Assembly: GCF_004364935.1 (NCBI RefSeq)
Contig: NZ_SOBT01000008.1
Span: 62,001-126,000 of the forward strand
Direction of reading: 5' to 3'
Length of the DNA: 64,000 nucleotides
From: Panacagrimonas perspica
GTDB taxonomy: Bacteria; Pseudomonadota; Gammaproteobacteria; Nevskiales; Nevskiaceae
Below the pieces are notes generated by a model. It had not been told where the DNA came from, ran no database searches, and saw nothing but the letters and a program-made list of their open reading frames with translations. The position numbers were made by a program, and so were the translations under genes. How positions within the stretch are numbered: the stretch's first letter is position 1; each line of letters starts with the position of its first letter. This document shows positions 27,399 to 36,682 of this stretch, one piece after another.

Positions 27399-30131
27399 TT
27401 GAACACCTTCGACAAGCTGCTCGAGCTGGTGGCGCGGCGGCCGGCGTTCATCCTGCTGCTGGTCGTCGCGGTGTCGATCTACTCGGCGTTCCGGCTGATC
27501 GAACTGCCGGGCTTCACATCGCGCCTGAAGCTGGATCCGTCCACCGAGACCCTGTTGCCCCAGGACGACGAGGACCGCCAGGTCTTCGAGCGTGTTCGCG
27601 ACACCTTCGGCGATGCCGACGCGGTGCTGATGTCGGTGCGTCTGGAGCCGATGTTCACGCCGGAGAACATGGCGCGCATCGACGAACTCACGCAGCGGCT
27701 GCGCAAGTTCCCCGGCGTCAAGAGCGTGTTCTCGCTGGGCACGGCGCCCAACGTGCTGGCCGAAGGCGACGATCTGGAGGTCAGCACGTTCACGCAGCAG
27801 GCCGCCAACGATCCGGCAGCGGTCAAGCGCTTTCCCGAACAGATCGCCGCCAATCCGATCTACCGCGGCGTGCTGGTGGCCGACGATGGCGTGCATACCG
27901 CGCTGGCGATAGGCCTGGACGCGCAAGGCGAGGAGCTGTTCCGCAAGCAGGACTACGCGAAGCAGTTCCGCGACATGGCGCGCCAGATCACCGGCAGCCA
28001 GGAGGTGTGGCTGGCGGGCAGCCCGGTGGTGAAGGCGGCGAGCACCAAGGCGATGCTCGACACGCTGGTGTTCAGCGTGCCGATGATCTACGCCATCACG
28101 GTGCTGATGCTGTACCTCGCGTTCCGCAGCGTGCGCGCCACGCTCGCGGTGGTGACGACGGTGACCGTCGGTCTGCTTTGGACGGCCGGCACCGCGGTGA
28201 ACCTCGGATATTCGCTGAACCTGGTGTCCATCATCACGCCGCCGCTGGTGATCACGCTGGGCCTGGCGTACTCGATCCACCTGCTGTCCGATTATTTCTC
28301 CGTCGCCGCGAACAGCGCCGAAGAGCGGCGCCAGCGCGTGCTCCACGTCATGGGGCGCGTCGGGGCCGGCCTGCTGCTGGCCGGCGCCACGACGATCGCC
28401 GGCTTCCTGGCCCTGATGCCCAACGCGCTGCCGGCGATTCGCGAGTTCGCGATCCTGTCGAGCATTGGTGTCGTCTATCTGAGTTTCCTGATCCTGCTGT
28501 TCCTGCCGGCGCTGCTCGACCTGATGCGCTGCGGCAGGCATCCGCGCGAACTCGGGGAGAAGACGGCGCAGCGCTGGGCCGACAAGATCGCGCTGTTCGA
28601 CATCAAGTGGCGGCGGCCGATCATCTGGATCGCGCTGATCATGGTGCCGCTGAACCTGTGGCTGGCGTCGGGCATTCCGATCGGGACGGATTACATCAAG
28701 GCCTTCCGCGAAGGCAATCCGGTACGCGAGGAGTACGAGGCGATCAATCGCAGCTTCAACGGCGCGAACATCGTCTCCGTCGTCATCGAGACGCACGTCA
28801 ACGACGCCCTGACCGATCCGGAACTGGTGCGCGGCATCGATGACCTGCAGTCCTGGCTGCGCAAGCAGCCCGAAGTGGGGCAGACGATCTCCTACGTGGA
28901 TCACCTGAAGCTGCTCAACCAGAGCCTCAACAACGGCGATCCCGCGTATTTCTCCATTCCCAACGATCCTGCGGCGATCAAGCAGCTGCTGGTCTTCGCC
29001 GGTGGCGACGACATCCGCCGCGTCATCGATGCGCGATTCCGTTCGGCGCTGGTCACGGTGCGTATCAAGGTGGGCGACTCGATCGAGATCACGCACTTCA
29101 TCGAGCGCGTCGAAAAGCGGCTCGCGCAGCTGCAGCCGCCGCTCAACGGCGCCATCACCGGAACGCCGGTGCTCGCCACGCGCACCGTCAACGCGATCGG
29201 CCAGGGACAGTGGATGTCGCTGGCCATCGCCTGCGTTGCGATCTGGGCGATGCTGGCGCTGATGTTCACGTCGGCACGAGCCGGCCTGTGGGCGCTGTTG
29301 CCCAACCTCGTGCCGGTCTCGATCTATTTCGGCACCTTGCGGCTGCTCGACATTCCGCTGAATCCGACGAACAGCCTGATCGCGAGCATCGTGCTGGGCG
29401 TGGCGGTGGACGACACCGTGCACTTCCTGACCCGGTTCAATCGCGAGGCGCGCGCCACCGGCAGCGAGACCAAGGCGGTGCAGGCGGCGCTGCGCGAAAC
29501 CCTGCGGCCGACCACGTTGACGACGGTCGCGCTGTGCCTGGGCCTGCTCGCGCTGACCGGCAGCGAGCTTCGCAGCCAGGTGCAGTTCGGCATGCTCGCC
29601 TCGTTCACGCTGTTCCTGGCGTGGATCTCCGAGATCGCGCTGACGCCGGCGCTGGGCTCGCGCCTGCGCATCGTCACGTTGTGGGACCTGCTGCGCCTCG
29701 ATCTGGGCCAGTCGCCACAGCACACCATTCCGCTGCTGTCCGGCCTGTCGCTGCGCCAGGCCCGCGTGTTCGCGCTGATGTCCAAGTTCGAGAGCTTCAA
29801 GCCCGGCGAGACCGTGATCCGCCAGGGCGATTTCTCGCGCGACATGTACGTGATTGTCGACGGCAACCTCGAGGTCTGGATCGAACGCGGCGAAGACCGC
29901 AAGGTGCTGGCCACGCTCGGCCGCGGCGCGGTGATGGGCGAGGCGGGTTATTTCGGCCAGCGCCGCACGGCGAGCGTGAGCTCGGTGACGCCGGTGCGGC
30001 TGCTGCGGTTCGACTCCAACGATCTCGAACGCCTGCGCCGCCGGTTCCCATGGATCGCGGCGACGGTGTTCCGGAATCTCAATCGCGTGCAGGCGGAGCG
30101 CCTGGCGCGAGCGACGGCGATGCTGCAGTAA
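27399..30131 (+). CDS. RND/MMPL-family lipid exporter fused to a C-terminal cyclic-nucleotide-binding domain
   Basis: A 910-residue inner-membrane protein from a TTG start. It has the two-fold RND plan: TM1 near residue 15-33, a periplasmic loop (40-220), five helices (about 225-380), a cytosolic link, TM7 near 410, a second periplasmic loop (425-600) and helices to about 765. SVVYLSFLILLFLPALLDL-type and VLGVAVDDTVHFLTRFNRE segments match MMPL/HpnN-like exporters. Residues 785-900 are a cNMP-binding domain: FKPGETVIRQGD, DMYVIVDGNLEVW and a phosphate cassette MGEAGYFGQRRTASV with the Glu and Arg that hold ribose and phosphate. The pairing suggests export gated by a cyclic nucleotide; this is inference. 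Confidence 0.88.
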   Translation: MNTFDKLLELVARRPAFILLLVVAVSIYSAFRLIELPGFTSRLKLDPSTETLLPQDDEDRQVFERVRDTFGDADAVLMSVRLEPMFTPENMARIDELTQRLRKFPGVKSVFSLGTAPNVLAEGDDLEVSTFTQQAANDPAAVKRFPEQIAANPIYRGVLVADDGVHTALAIGLDAQGEELFRKQDYAKQFRDMARQITGSQEVWLAGSPVVKAASTKAMLDTLVFSVPMIYAITVLMLYLAFRSVRATLAVVTTVTVGLLWTAGTAVNLGYSLNLVSIITPPLVITLGLAYSIHLLSDYFSVAANSAEERRQRVLHVMGRVGAGLLLAGATTIAGFLALMPNALPAIREFAILSSIGVVYLSFLILLFLPALLDLMRCGRHPRELGEKTAQRWADKIALFDIKWRRPIIWIALIMVPLNLWLASGIPIGTDYIKAFREGNPVREEYEAINRSFNGANIVSVVIETHVNDALTDPELVRGIDDLQSWLRKQPEVGQTISYVDHLKLLNQSLNNGDPAYFSIPNDPAAIKQLLVFAGGDDIRRVIDARFRSALVTVRIKVGDSIEITHFIERVEKRLAQLQPPLNGAITGTPVLATRTVNAIGQGQWMSLAIACVAIWAMLALMFTSARAGLWALLPNLVPVSIYFGTLRLLDIPLNPTNSLIASIVLGVAVDDTVHFLTRFNREARATGSETKAVQAALRETLRPTTLTTVALCLGLLALTGSELRSQVQFGMLASFTLFLAWISEIALTPALGSRLRIVTLWDLLRLDLGQSPQHTIPLLSGLSLRQARVFALMSKFESFKPGETVIRQGDFSRDMYVIVDGNLEVWIERGEDRKVLATLGRGAVMGEAGYFGQRRTASVSSVTPVRLLRFDSNDLERLRRRFPWIAATVFRNLNRVQAERLARATAMLQ

Positions 30132-30249
30132 TCGCGCACGCTCGATTCCAGAGCCTTGTAGCATCCGCAATGAAATCGCTGCCGCTTGCGGAGTCGTATC
30201 GGCCGCCCGGCTTCAACGCACCCTTCGTTCGTCCGGTCGAGGCCCGTTC

Positions 30250-30717
30250 ATGAATCCTGCTTTCACGCTGACGCTCGACGACGGCGCGGTCCAGATCGAA
30301 GGTTGCGCGGTCCGCATCGAACCGGGCTTGACCAAGGCAGCGGCAGCGAATGCATTCGCCCGGTTCTACAAGAGCGCCGTCGATCACAAGAACGGCTACG
30401 AGTGGATCTATCTCGACGGCCTGTCATTCGGCGGCGTGCCGGGCGCGATGGCGCTGTGTTTCCACGAAGGCCTCATTCGCGAGATCAACTGGAGCGCCGA
30501 CGCGCCGGGCGGCCAGCTCGAGGATGGCTGGCCGACGCAGGAGGCCATCGACCGCGAGATCGCGTTCGTGCGCCGCGTGCTGGCGAAGCTGATGGGCGAG
30601 AAGACGTTTTCCGGACACCGGAAATTCGCCTGGGGCGAACTCTGGTCCACGTTCGATGCGAAAGGCTTCACCGCCAGTTCGGGCCTTCGATACAAGGCGG
30701 GCGCGGCTCCCGCCTGA
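30250..30717 (+). CDS. Uncharacterised 155-residue protein
   Basis: A soluble, acidic protein without signal peptide or membrane segment. Regions that look structured are FTLTLDDGAVQIEGCAVRIE (N-terminal beta hairpin), NGYEWIYLDGLSFGGVPG in the middle and KLMGEKTFSGHRKFAWGELW near the end. Codon use is that of a real gene. The N-terminal beta hairpin and the size resemble small standalone or immunity-like proteins, but I recognise no family and no toxin partner is adjacent. Function unknown. Confidence 0.6.
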   Translation: MNPAFTLTLDDGAVQIEGCAVRIEPGLTKAAAANAFARFYKSAVDHKNGYEWIYLDGLSFGGVPGAMALCFHEGLIREINWSADAPGGQLEDGWPTQEAIDREIAFVRRVLAKLMGEKTFSGHRKFAWGELWSTFDAKGFTASSGLRYKAGAAPA

Positions 30718-30868
30718 GGGCGGGTCGTGGCGCGTCGTTCCTCGGCGGCCGTGCGCGGCCCCTCCTGCACCTTGCGTCTCCAGGTTCCACCCGGGGAACC
30801 GCGCGACTGACGCCGGCAAAAAAAGCGTGTAATCCTTGGCCTTCGTATCAGGCACAAAGGACAGCACG

Positions 30869-32311
30869 ATGGAACACACCGAAGACTTCTACATCGACGG
30901 CGCCTGGGTGCGCTCCGCTTCGAACAAGACGCATGACGTCATCGATCCTTCCACGGAGAAGGTCATCGCGACGATCCGCATGGGCACGGCCGAGGACGTG
31001 GATCGCGCGGTGAAGGCGGCGCGCAAGGCCTTCGAGACGTTTTCGCAGACCACGCGCGAAGAGCGCGTCGCATTGCTGCAGTCGATCCTGAAGGTCTACA
31101 AGCAGCGCATCCCCGACGTGGCGAAGGCGATCTCGTCCGAGATGGGCGCGCCGATCGACCTTGCCAACGGCGCACAGGCGCCGTCGGGCCTCGGGCATCT
31201 GTACGCGGCCATCGCGGTGCTCAAGGAGTATCCGTTCGAGGAGCTGCGCGGCACGACGATGATCACGCGCGAATCCTTCGGCGTGTGCGGCTTCATCACG
31301 CCGTGGAACTGGCCGATCAACCAGATCATGTGCAAGGTCGCGCCCGCGATCGCCGCCGGCTGCACCTGCGTGCTCAAGCCCTCGGAGATCGCACCGCTCA
31401 ATGCGATCCTGTTCGCCGAAATTCTCCACGAGGCCGGCGTGCCCAAGGGCGTGTTCAACCTCGTGCACGGCGACGGGCCGACCGTCGGCGAGGCGCTGGT
31501 GTCGCATCCGGAAGTCGACCTCGTGTCGTTCACGGGTTCGACGCGCGCCGGCGTGCAGGTCGCCAAGCGCGCGGCGGATACGGTCAAGCGCGTGGCGCAG
31601 GAACTGGGCGGCAAGTCCGCCAATCTGATCCTCGACGATGCCGACATCGAGCGCTCGGTGAAGAGCGGCACGCTGCACATGATGCAGAACAGCGGCCAGT
31701 CCTGTAACGCGCCCTCACGCATGTTCGTGCCGCGTGCGCATTATGAGAAGGCGGTCGAGGTTGCGAAGAAGACGGCGGAATCGGTGAAGGTGGGGCCCGC
31801 GTCGGAAACCGGCATCGCGATGGGCCCGCTCAGCAGCAAGCTGCAGTTCGAGCGCGTTCAGGGTTTCATCGAGAAGGGCGTCGCCGAGGGCGCGCGCGTG
31901 GTCACCGGTGGTCCGGGACGCCCCGAAGGTCTCGACAAGGGCTACTTCGCGCGGCCGACCGTGTTCGCCGACGTGCGTCCCGACATGACGATCAGCCGCG
32001 AGGAAATCTTCGGGCCGGTGCTGTGCATGCTGCCGTACGACACCGAGGAAGAAGCCATCGCGATGGCCAACGACACGCAGTACGGCCTGTCCGGCTACGT
32101 GTCGTCCAAGGATCTGCAGCGCGCGCGTCGCGTGGCGTCGAAGCTGCGCACCGGCATGGTCCACATCAATGGAGCGGCGCTCGATCCGTCCGCCCCGTTC
32201 GGTGGCTACAAGCAGTCCGGCAACGGGCGCGAGTGGGGCGAAGCCGGATTCGAGGAATTCCTCGAGATCAAGGCCGTGATGGGTTACCAGCCAGCCGAGA
32301 AGAAGGCCTGA
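30869..32311 (+). CDS. NAD(P)-dependent aldehyde dehydrogenase
   Basis: A 480-residue cytosolic enzyme that oxidises an aldehyde to its acid. Visible features are FITPWNWPINQ (142-152) and KPSEIAPL in the cofactor site, FTGSTRAG (Rossmann), the general base E245 in QELGGKSANL and the catalytic C279 in NSGQSCNAPSRM; EIFGPVL and APFGGYKQSGNGRE close the active site. All catalytic residues are present. The substrate cannot be predicted; the sequence is closest in style to broad-range aldehyde dehydrogenases with an SGQSC loop. The ATG at 30869 has an AAAGGA ribosome site; the frame continues to 30836 but without family similarity. Confidence 0.9.
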   Translation: MEHTEDFYIDGAWVRSASNKTHDVIDPSTEKVIATIRMGTAEDVDRAVKAARKAFETFSQTTREERVALLQSILKVYKQRIPDVAKAISSEMGAPIDLANGAQAPSGLGHLYAAIAVLKEYPFEELRGTTMITRESFGVCGFITPWNWPINQIMCKVAPAIAAGCTCVLKPSEIAPLNAILFAEILHEAGVPKGVFNLVHGDGPTVGEALVSHPEVDLVSFTGSTRAGVQVAKRAADTVKRVAQELGGKSANLILDDADIERSVKSGTLHMMQNSGQSCNAPSRMFVPRAHYEKAVEVAKKTAESVKVGPASETGIAMGPLSSKLQFERVQGFIEKGVAEGARVVTGGPGRPEGLDKGYFARPTVFADVRPDMTISREEIFGPVLCMLPYDTEEEAIAMANDTQYGLSGYVSSKDLQRARRVASKLRTGMVHINGAALDPSAPFGGYKQSGNGREWGEAGFEEFLEIKAVMGYQPAEKKA

Positions 32312-32339
32312 CGCGGCAGGTCCCGCTCATCCTGGTCGC

Positions 32340-32394
32340 CTCACCACGGAGTCTCGTGGTGAGGCGTATCGAGGACGGCCGTGCCTCGATACGC
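32340..32394. terminator. Two tandem hairpins between convergent genes
   Basis: Hairpin one: CTCACCACG (32340-32348) with 32355-32363. Hairpin two: GCGTATCGAGG (32364-32374) with 32384-32394. Both stems are perfect and adjacent, with no T-tract. They sit between the aldehyde dehydrogenase and the convergent lipoprotein gene, and could end or protect transcripts from both sides. Confidence 0.5.
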
Positions 32395-32457
32395 CGCGGA
32401 CCGTCGCCGTTGGCTACCCGTAACGGACGGCGGGCGAAACCGGCGCTCTTTCCAGGC

Positions 32458-33609
32458 TCACGGTGTGGTCGGTAGCGCGGCAGGGTGGGCGAGATAGGCG
32501 TTGAGACGGTCCTGGAACTGGCCGCCGTCGGTCGTGATGTCGGTCTGGTTGTCCTGCCCCGCGCCGAATACCGCGACGGCACCGCCGACGGCGACGAGCC
32601 GCGCGGCGTTGTTCAGAAAATACCGGACGCGATTGTCCCGGAAATGCTTTGTCGTGCCGAACGAATTGGACGGTACGCCCAGCGGCGTCTGCCACCACAC
32701 GATCGGCAGGCCGCCGATGCCCTCGTGGTACTGCCGGGTCTCGTCGAGGTGAGTCTCGAACGCTGCATCGTTCCAGTACGGATTGATCTCGGGGCGGCCC
32801 GTGCACGCGCCGTCGCTGGAGAGAGCCTCGAAGCAGCCGGCATCGCGATCCAGGGTCTGCTTCACGATGAAGTCGGCGTTCTGCGCCCCGATGCGGTTCA
32901 TGAACTGCACGGTGTTTGCCGTGCCGGCCCCGAAATCGCCTGGCGGAAATCCGACGAGCGCCTTGGGTGCCCGGTTGCGGGCGATTCGCAGCAGACACTG
33001 CGCCACGCCGACGGCGGTGTTGGGCAGGCTCGTGCAGTCGGACGTGACGTTGACCCAGGCGAAACGCTGGTTCGGATCGTTGGCGGTCGCCTGGTTCTGC
33101 ACGTAGCCCCAGAAGTCGGGTTCCAGGTTCACGAGGACCGGCTTGTTGTAGACCGCGAGGCGATCGAAGAGCAGGACGACGTGGCTCCAGTAGTAGCGCA
33201 TCAGGTCCTTGGAATCGAGCGTCGACAGAACGCCGTCGCCGCTGAGGGCCATGGCATAGAGCGTGAACATCGGAACCGCGCCCACACTGTCGGCCTGCTG
33301 GGTGACGATATCCACGTAGGTGCCAGGCGGGCTGTCGAACTCGGTCCAGTTCGCTCCGGGACCGAAGTCGGGCAGGTAGCGTTCGAACACGTCGATGGAG
33401 AGGCGCTGCGATATGACATCGGACGTGGCGGTGCCACCCAGGCCCACCAGCAGGCGATTGGATGATCGGCCCATCGCGGCAACCAGTGCCGAAGCCGAAG
33501 GGTCTCCGGTGACCGGCGGCGGCGTTCCGCCCGAATCGCCCCCTCCACCACCGCCTCCGCAGGCAGCTACGATCAGCGCGAGGCCCAAGCCATAAAGAAG
33601 ACGACGCAT
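32458..33609 (-). CDS. Predicted lipoprotein with poly-Gly linker, possible TIM-barrel hydrolase
   Basis: The ATG at 33609 starts a lipoprotein signal [17 protein letters not shown], followed directly by seven Gly, DSGG and a Pro stretch, a flexible tether common in surface lipoproteins. The mature 360 residues have no family I recognise. Segments such as [37 protein letters not shown] and [15 protein letters not shown] read like beta strands with acidic and Trp residues at their ends, as in TIM-barrel glycosidases; E in LEPDFW could be catalytic. This is a weak analogy. A longer in-frame reading to 33885 has no signal peptide and is rejected. Confidence 0.68.
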   Translation of the reverse strand: MRRLLYGLGLALIVAACGGGGGGGDSGGTPPPVTGDPSASALVAAMGRSSNRLLVGLGGTATSDVISQRLSIDVFERYLPDFGPGANWTEFDSPPGTYVDIVTQQADSVGAVPMFTLYAMALSGDGVLSTLDSKDLMRYYWSHVVLLFDRLAVYNKPVLVNLEPDFWGYVQNQATANDPNQRFAWVNVTSDCTSLPNTAVGVAQCLLRIARNRAPKALVGFPPGDFGAGTANTVQFMNRIGAQNADFIVKQTLDRDAGCFEALSSDGACTGRPEINPYWNDAAFETHLDETRQYHEGIGGLPIVWWQTPLGVPSNSFGTTKHFRDNRVRYFLNNAARLVAVGGAVAVFGAGQDNQTDITTDGGQFQDRLNAYLAHPAALPTTP

Positions 33610-33800
33610 CGAAGATCCTCGGTGACCGGTTGGCCGAACGCAGGGGGCGCGCGACGCGTGGCCCGTCGATCGATTGGGGACAAGCATATCCTGCTGCTCG
33701 TGCGCCGCCAGGGGTCCCGGGGCCGCGAGAGGGGTGGAAGGGGCCATTGGGCCGACGATGGAACCGGGTCCGGATGGGACCGTTCGAGGAGCATGTTTGC

Positions 33801-34349
33801 GTGGCGCGTGGATGGGGCAAGGAAGAAGATTTCGAGGATGCCGAGGACGGTAGCGAGCGGTTTCGCGAAGCGCCGGCCAAGGCATCGCCGTACGTCACGA
33901 CCGAGGGCTATGCACGCCTGAAGGCCGAGTACGAGGAACTCTGGAGCGTGCGTCGGCCCGAGACGGTGCGCGCGCTCACGGCTGCCGCGGCCGAAGGCGA
34001 CCGCTCCGAGAACGCGGAATACCAGTACCGCAAGAAGGAGCTGCGCGAGATCGATCGCCGCGTGCGCTATCTGCAGAAGCGCATTCCCGATCTCAAGGTC
34101 GCCGGGCAGAAGCCGGCGCGTCCGGAGCGTGTGTATTTCGGAGCGGTGGTGGAACTGGCGCCCGAGCAAGGCGACCCGAAGACCTACCGGATCGTCGGCC
34201 CGGACGAGACGGATGCGACGCAGGGACGCATCAGCATCGACTCGCCGCTGGCGCGTGCGCTGTTGAACCACGAAGTCGGCGACGTGGTGCTGGCGAAGCT
34301 GCCGGGTGGGGCCATCGAGTTCGAGATCCTGTCGGTCGGTTATCCCTGA
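33801..34349 (+). CDS. greB: Transcription elongation factor GreB
   Basis: GreB rescues backtracked RNA polymerase by inserting a coiled coil into the secondary channel and stimulating RNA cleavage. The coil tip acidic pair is in [15 protein letters not shown] (D and E of the family), and [18 protein letters not shown], then [11 protein letters not shown] and [20 protein letters not shown], match GreB. From the GTG at 33801 the protein has 182 residues, about 24 more at the N-terminus than E. coli GreB. This GTG has a good GAGGAG site 9 nt upstream; an ATG at 33774 lacks one. The acidic extension [13 protein letters not shown] is unusual. Confidence 0.9.
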   Translation: MARGWGKEEDFEDAEDGSERFREAPAKASPYVTTEGYARLKAEYEELWSVRRPETVRALTAAAAEGDRSENAEYQYRKKELREIDRRVRYLQKRIPDLKVAGQKPARPERVYFGAVVELAPEQGDPKTYRIVGPDETDATQGRISIDSPLARALLNHEVGDVVLAKLPGGAIEFEILSVGYP

Positions 34350-34597
34350 GTCGGTCGATGGGGTCCGGGCAAGATCCGGCCCGCCGGCGCCGGCGGTGCT
34401 GCAGCGGGTGGACGCCGACGACCCGCCGGCGCATTTGTTGATCGGCACCGACACGCCGCGTTTCGCCAAGCCCGGGATTGCCGCTGGATCCCCGAGGAGT
34501 CACGGGCTGCGCGCGGGCTACGGGTGCGGCCTCAAGTTCCGCCGCGGCGCGCCGATAACCCTGATACAGCGACGCCGGGAATCCGGCGCCAGATTGC

Positions 34598-34613
34598 TGG
34601 AACAGGAGTTGCT
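34598..34613 (+). promoter_or_regulatory. Sigma-54 promoter of the fliE flagellar operon
   Basis: TGGAACAGGAGTTGCT matches the -24/-12 consensus TGGCAC-N5-TTGC with exact GG-N10-GC spacing. Transcription should begin near 34624, giving a leader of about 22 nt before the fliE ATG. In Pseudomonas and Xanthomonas the fliE operon is RpoN/FleQ-dependent, in agreement. The remaining 34350-34597 shows no gene. Confidence 0.8.
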
Positions 34614-34646
34614 CGAAGCCGGGGGTACCGACTCCGCCCCCCGCGC

Positions 34647-34970
34647 ATGTCCGAGATCGACGTCCGTAGCGTTCTGTCACAGATCCGCGCCCTGCAGACG
34701 CAGGCCACTGCGGCTTCGCGGCCCGCCACCCCTGGCACCGAAGTCGCGCCGGCTTTCGGCCGCGTGATGGCCGCGGCGATGGACAAGGTCAGCCTGACGC
34801 AGGCGACCGCCGCGGACCTGCAGACGAAGTTCCAGCTCGGCGATGCCAACACGGACCTGGCGTCGGTGATGCTCGCCTCGAGCCGCGCGCAGGTGGAATT
34901 CAAAGGCCTGGTGGAGACGCGCAACCGCATGGTGCGCGCCTACCAGGACATCATGAACATGCCGCTCTGA
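34647..34970 (+). CDS. fliE: Flagellar hook-basal body protein FliE
   Basis: A 107-residue rod protein that connects the MS ring to the rod and is exported through the flagellar type III system. The C-terminal half AQVEFKGLVETRNRMVRAYQDIMNMPL is diagnostic. The N-terminal part is Gln/Ala-rich (IRALQTQATAASRP), as usual. The ATG at 34647 gives the family length (about 104); upstream in-frame codons lie before the promoter. It is the first gene of the fliEFGHIJK operon. Confidence 0.93.
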   Translation: MSEIDVRSVLSQIRALQTQATAASRPATPGTEVAPAFGRVMAAAMDKVSLTQATAADLQTKFQLGDANTDLASVMLASSRAQVEFKGLVETRNRMVRAYQDIMNMPL

Positions 34971-34980
34971 GATCTGATCC

Positions 34981-36681
34981 GTGGCCGCCCTCGACACGCC
35001 TCAGTCCCAGCCTCTCTCCGTGCCGATGCACCTGCGTGCGCTCAAGGAGCTTCCGATCGTGCGGCAGGTGCTGCTGCTCATCGGGCTGGCTGCCGCGATT
35101 GCCGGCGGCATCGCGATCTTCAGTTGGTCGCAGCAGCCGGGCCGCACGGAGCTGTATCCCGATCTCGCTGGCCAGGATGCGTCGGCCGCCGCCGAAGCGC
35201 TGCGCGCCGCCAACATCGACTACGAATTGGACCCGATCACCGGCAGGCTGACGGTGGACGGCTCGAAGGTCCACGAGGCGCGGATGCTGCTCGCCTCGCA
35301 GGGCCTGCCTCGCAGCGCCGACAGCGGCTTCGAGACGATGCAGCAGGACCCAGGCATGGGCATCAGCAGCTTTCTCGAAGGCGCGCGCTACAACCACGCG
35401 CTCGAAACGGAACTCGCGCGCAGCGTCGGCCGGCTCGCGCCGGTGAAGGGCGCGCGCGTCCATCTCGCGATTCCCAAGGCCTCCGCGTTCGCGCGGCCGG
35501 GCGATGGTGCGAGCGCCTCGGTGCTCGTCGAACTGCATCCGGGCCGCAGCCTGGAGGCCAACCAGGTGCAGGCGATCGTGCACATGGTGGCGTCGAGCGT
35601 GCCGAGCCTGGTCCCCGCCAAGGTCACCGTCATCGACCAGTTCGGCCGCCTGCTCAGCGGCAAGGACAACGACGAGCTCGCGGTTTCCGCCGAGCAGTTC
35701 GAGCACGCGCGCCGTGTCGAAGCGGATTACGTGCGTCGTGTCGAATCGCTGCTGGTGCCGATCACCGGCGCGGGCAAGGTCAGCACGCAGGTTTCCGCCG
35801 ATCTCGATTTTTCGGTGACCGAGGAAGCCAAGGAAACCTACGCGCCGGACAAGACCGTGGTGCGCAGCGAGCAGACCAGCGAGCAGACCACCAGCGGCCC
35901 CGGCGGCCCGCAGGGCATCCCGGGTGCCACGTCGAACCAGCCGCCGCAGCTGCAGCCGCAGCTTCCGGTGAACCAGTTGCTCGACCAGCCGGCGACCGCG
36001 GCCGTGCAGCTGCCGACGAACCAGTCACGCAACGCGACGCGCAATTTCGAAGTCGATCGCACGCTGTCGCATACGCGCCAGGCCGTCGGCCGCCTGAAGA
36101 AGCTGTCGATCGCGGTGCTGGTCGACAACCTGCCGCGCCCGGACGGCAAGGGCGGCATCGTCGTGCAGCCGCTGGCCGCCGAGGATCTGAAGAAGATCGA
36201 GTCGCTGGTCAAGGACGCGGTCGGTTTCGACGAGACGCGCGGCGATCGCGTGAGCGTGCAGAACGTCAGCTTCCTGCCTGCGGCGACGGTGGACGCCGAA
36301 GCCGAAATGCCGATCTGGCAGCGCCCGCAGGCCCAGACGCTGATCCGTCACGGCTTCGGCCTGCTCGCGATCCTCGTGCTGATCTTCGCGGCGCTGCGAC
36401 CGGCGCTGAAGGTGTTGCTCGCACCGCCGGCGCCGCCGGTGGTGCCGGTGATCGGCGGTGTGCTGGTGCGCGACGACCAGGATGAAACCGGTGGACGTTC
36501 CGCTTCGGGCCGCGGCGCCAAGCGCGCTCGCGCGGACGAAGAGGAAGAAGAGGGGGAGGTGATCGACACCGCCGGACCCTACGAGAAGAAGCTGGCTGCG
36601 GCGCGCAACGCGGTGGGCCAGGACCCCAAGCGCGTCGCCCAGGTCGTGAAGTCCTGGCTGGCCGAAGAAGGAGCGAGCTGA
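34981..36681 (+). CDS. fliF: Flagellar MS-ring protein FliF
   Basis: The inner-membrane ring on which the basal body is built. From a GTG start the 566 residues show two membrane helices (about 27-47 and 455-473), the secretin-like RBM domains between them (LYPDLAGQDASAAAEALRAA, ALETELARSVGRLAPVKGARVHLAIPK, VIDQFGRLL) and a cytoplasmic C-terminus. DPKRVAQVVKSWLAEEGA at the end is the conserved FliG-binding helix. The GTG follows the fliE stop by 10 bp. Confidence 0.95.
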   Translation: MAALDTPQSQPLSVPMHLRALKELPIVRQVLLLIGLAAAIAGGIAIFSWSQQPGRTELYPDLAGQDASAAAEALRAANIDYELDPITGRLTVDGSKVHEARMLLASQGLPRSADSGFETMQQDPGMGISSFLEGARYNHALETELARSVGRLAPVKGARVHLAIPKASAFARPGDGASASVLVELHPGRSLEANQVQAIVHMVASSVPSLVPAKVTVIDQFGRLLSGKDNDELAVSAEQFEHARRVEADYVRRVESLLVPITGAGKVSTQVSADLDFSVTEEAKETYAPDKTVVRSEQTSEQTTSGPGGPQGIPGATSNQPPQLQPQLPVNQLLDQPATAAVQLPTNQSRNATRNFEVDRTLSHTRQAVGRLKKLSIAVLVDNLPRPDGKGGIVVQPLAAEDLKKIESLVKDAVGFDETRGDRVSVQNVSFLPAATVDAEAEMPIWQRPQAQTLIRHGFGLLAILVLIFAALRPALKVLLAPPAPPVVPVIGGVLVRDDQDETGGRSASGRGAKRARADEEEEEGEVIDTAGPYEKKLAAARNAVGQDPKRVAQVVKSWLAEEGAS

Positions 36682-36682
36682 C

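Noticed and set aside
26415-30170. A 1251-codon open frame on the minus strand opposite the LolA-like and RND genes
   Set aside because: It is antisense to clear genes, rich in Arg, His, Gln and Asp as expected from GC-rich complement, and has no domain. The RND frame explains the region.
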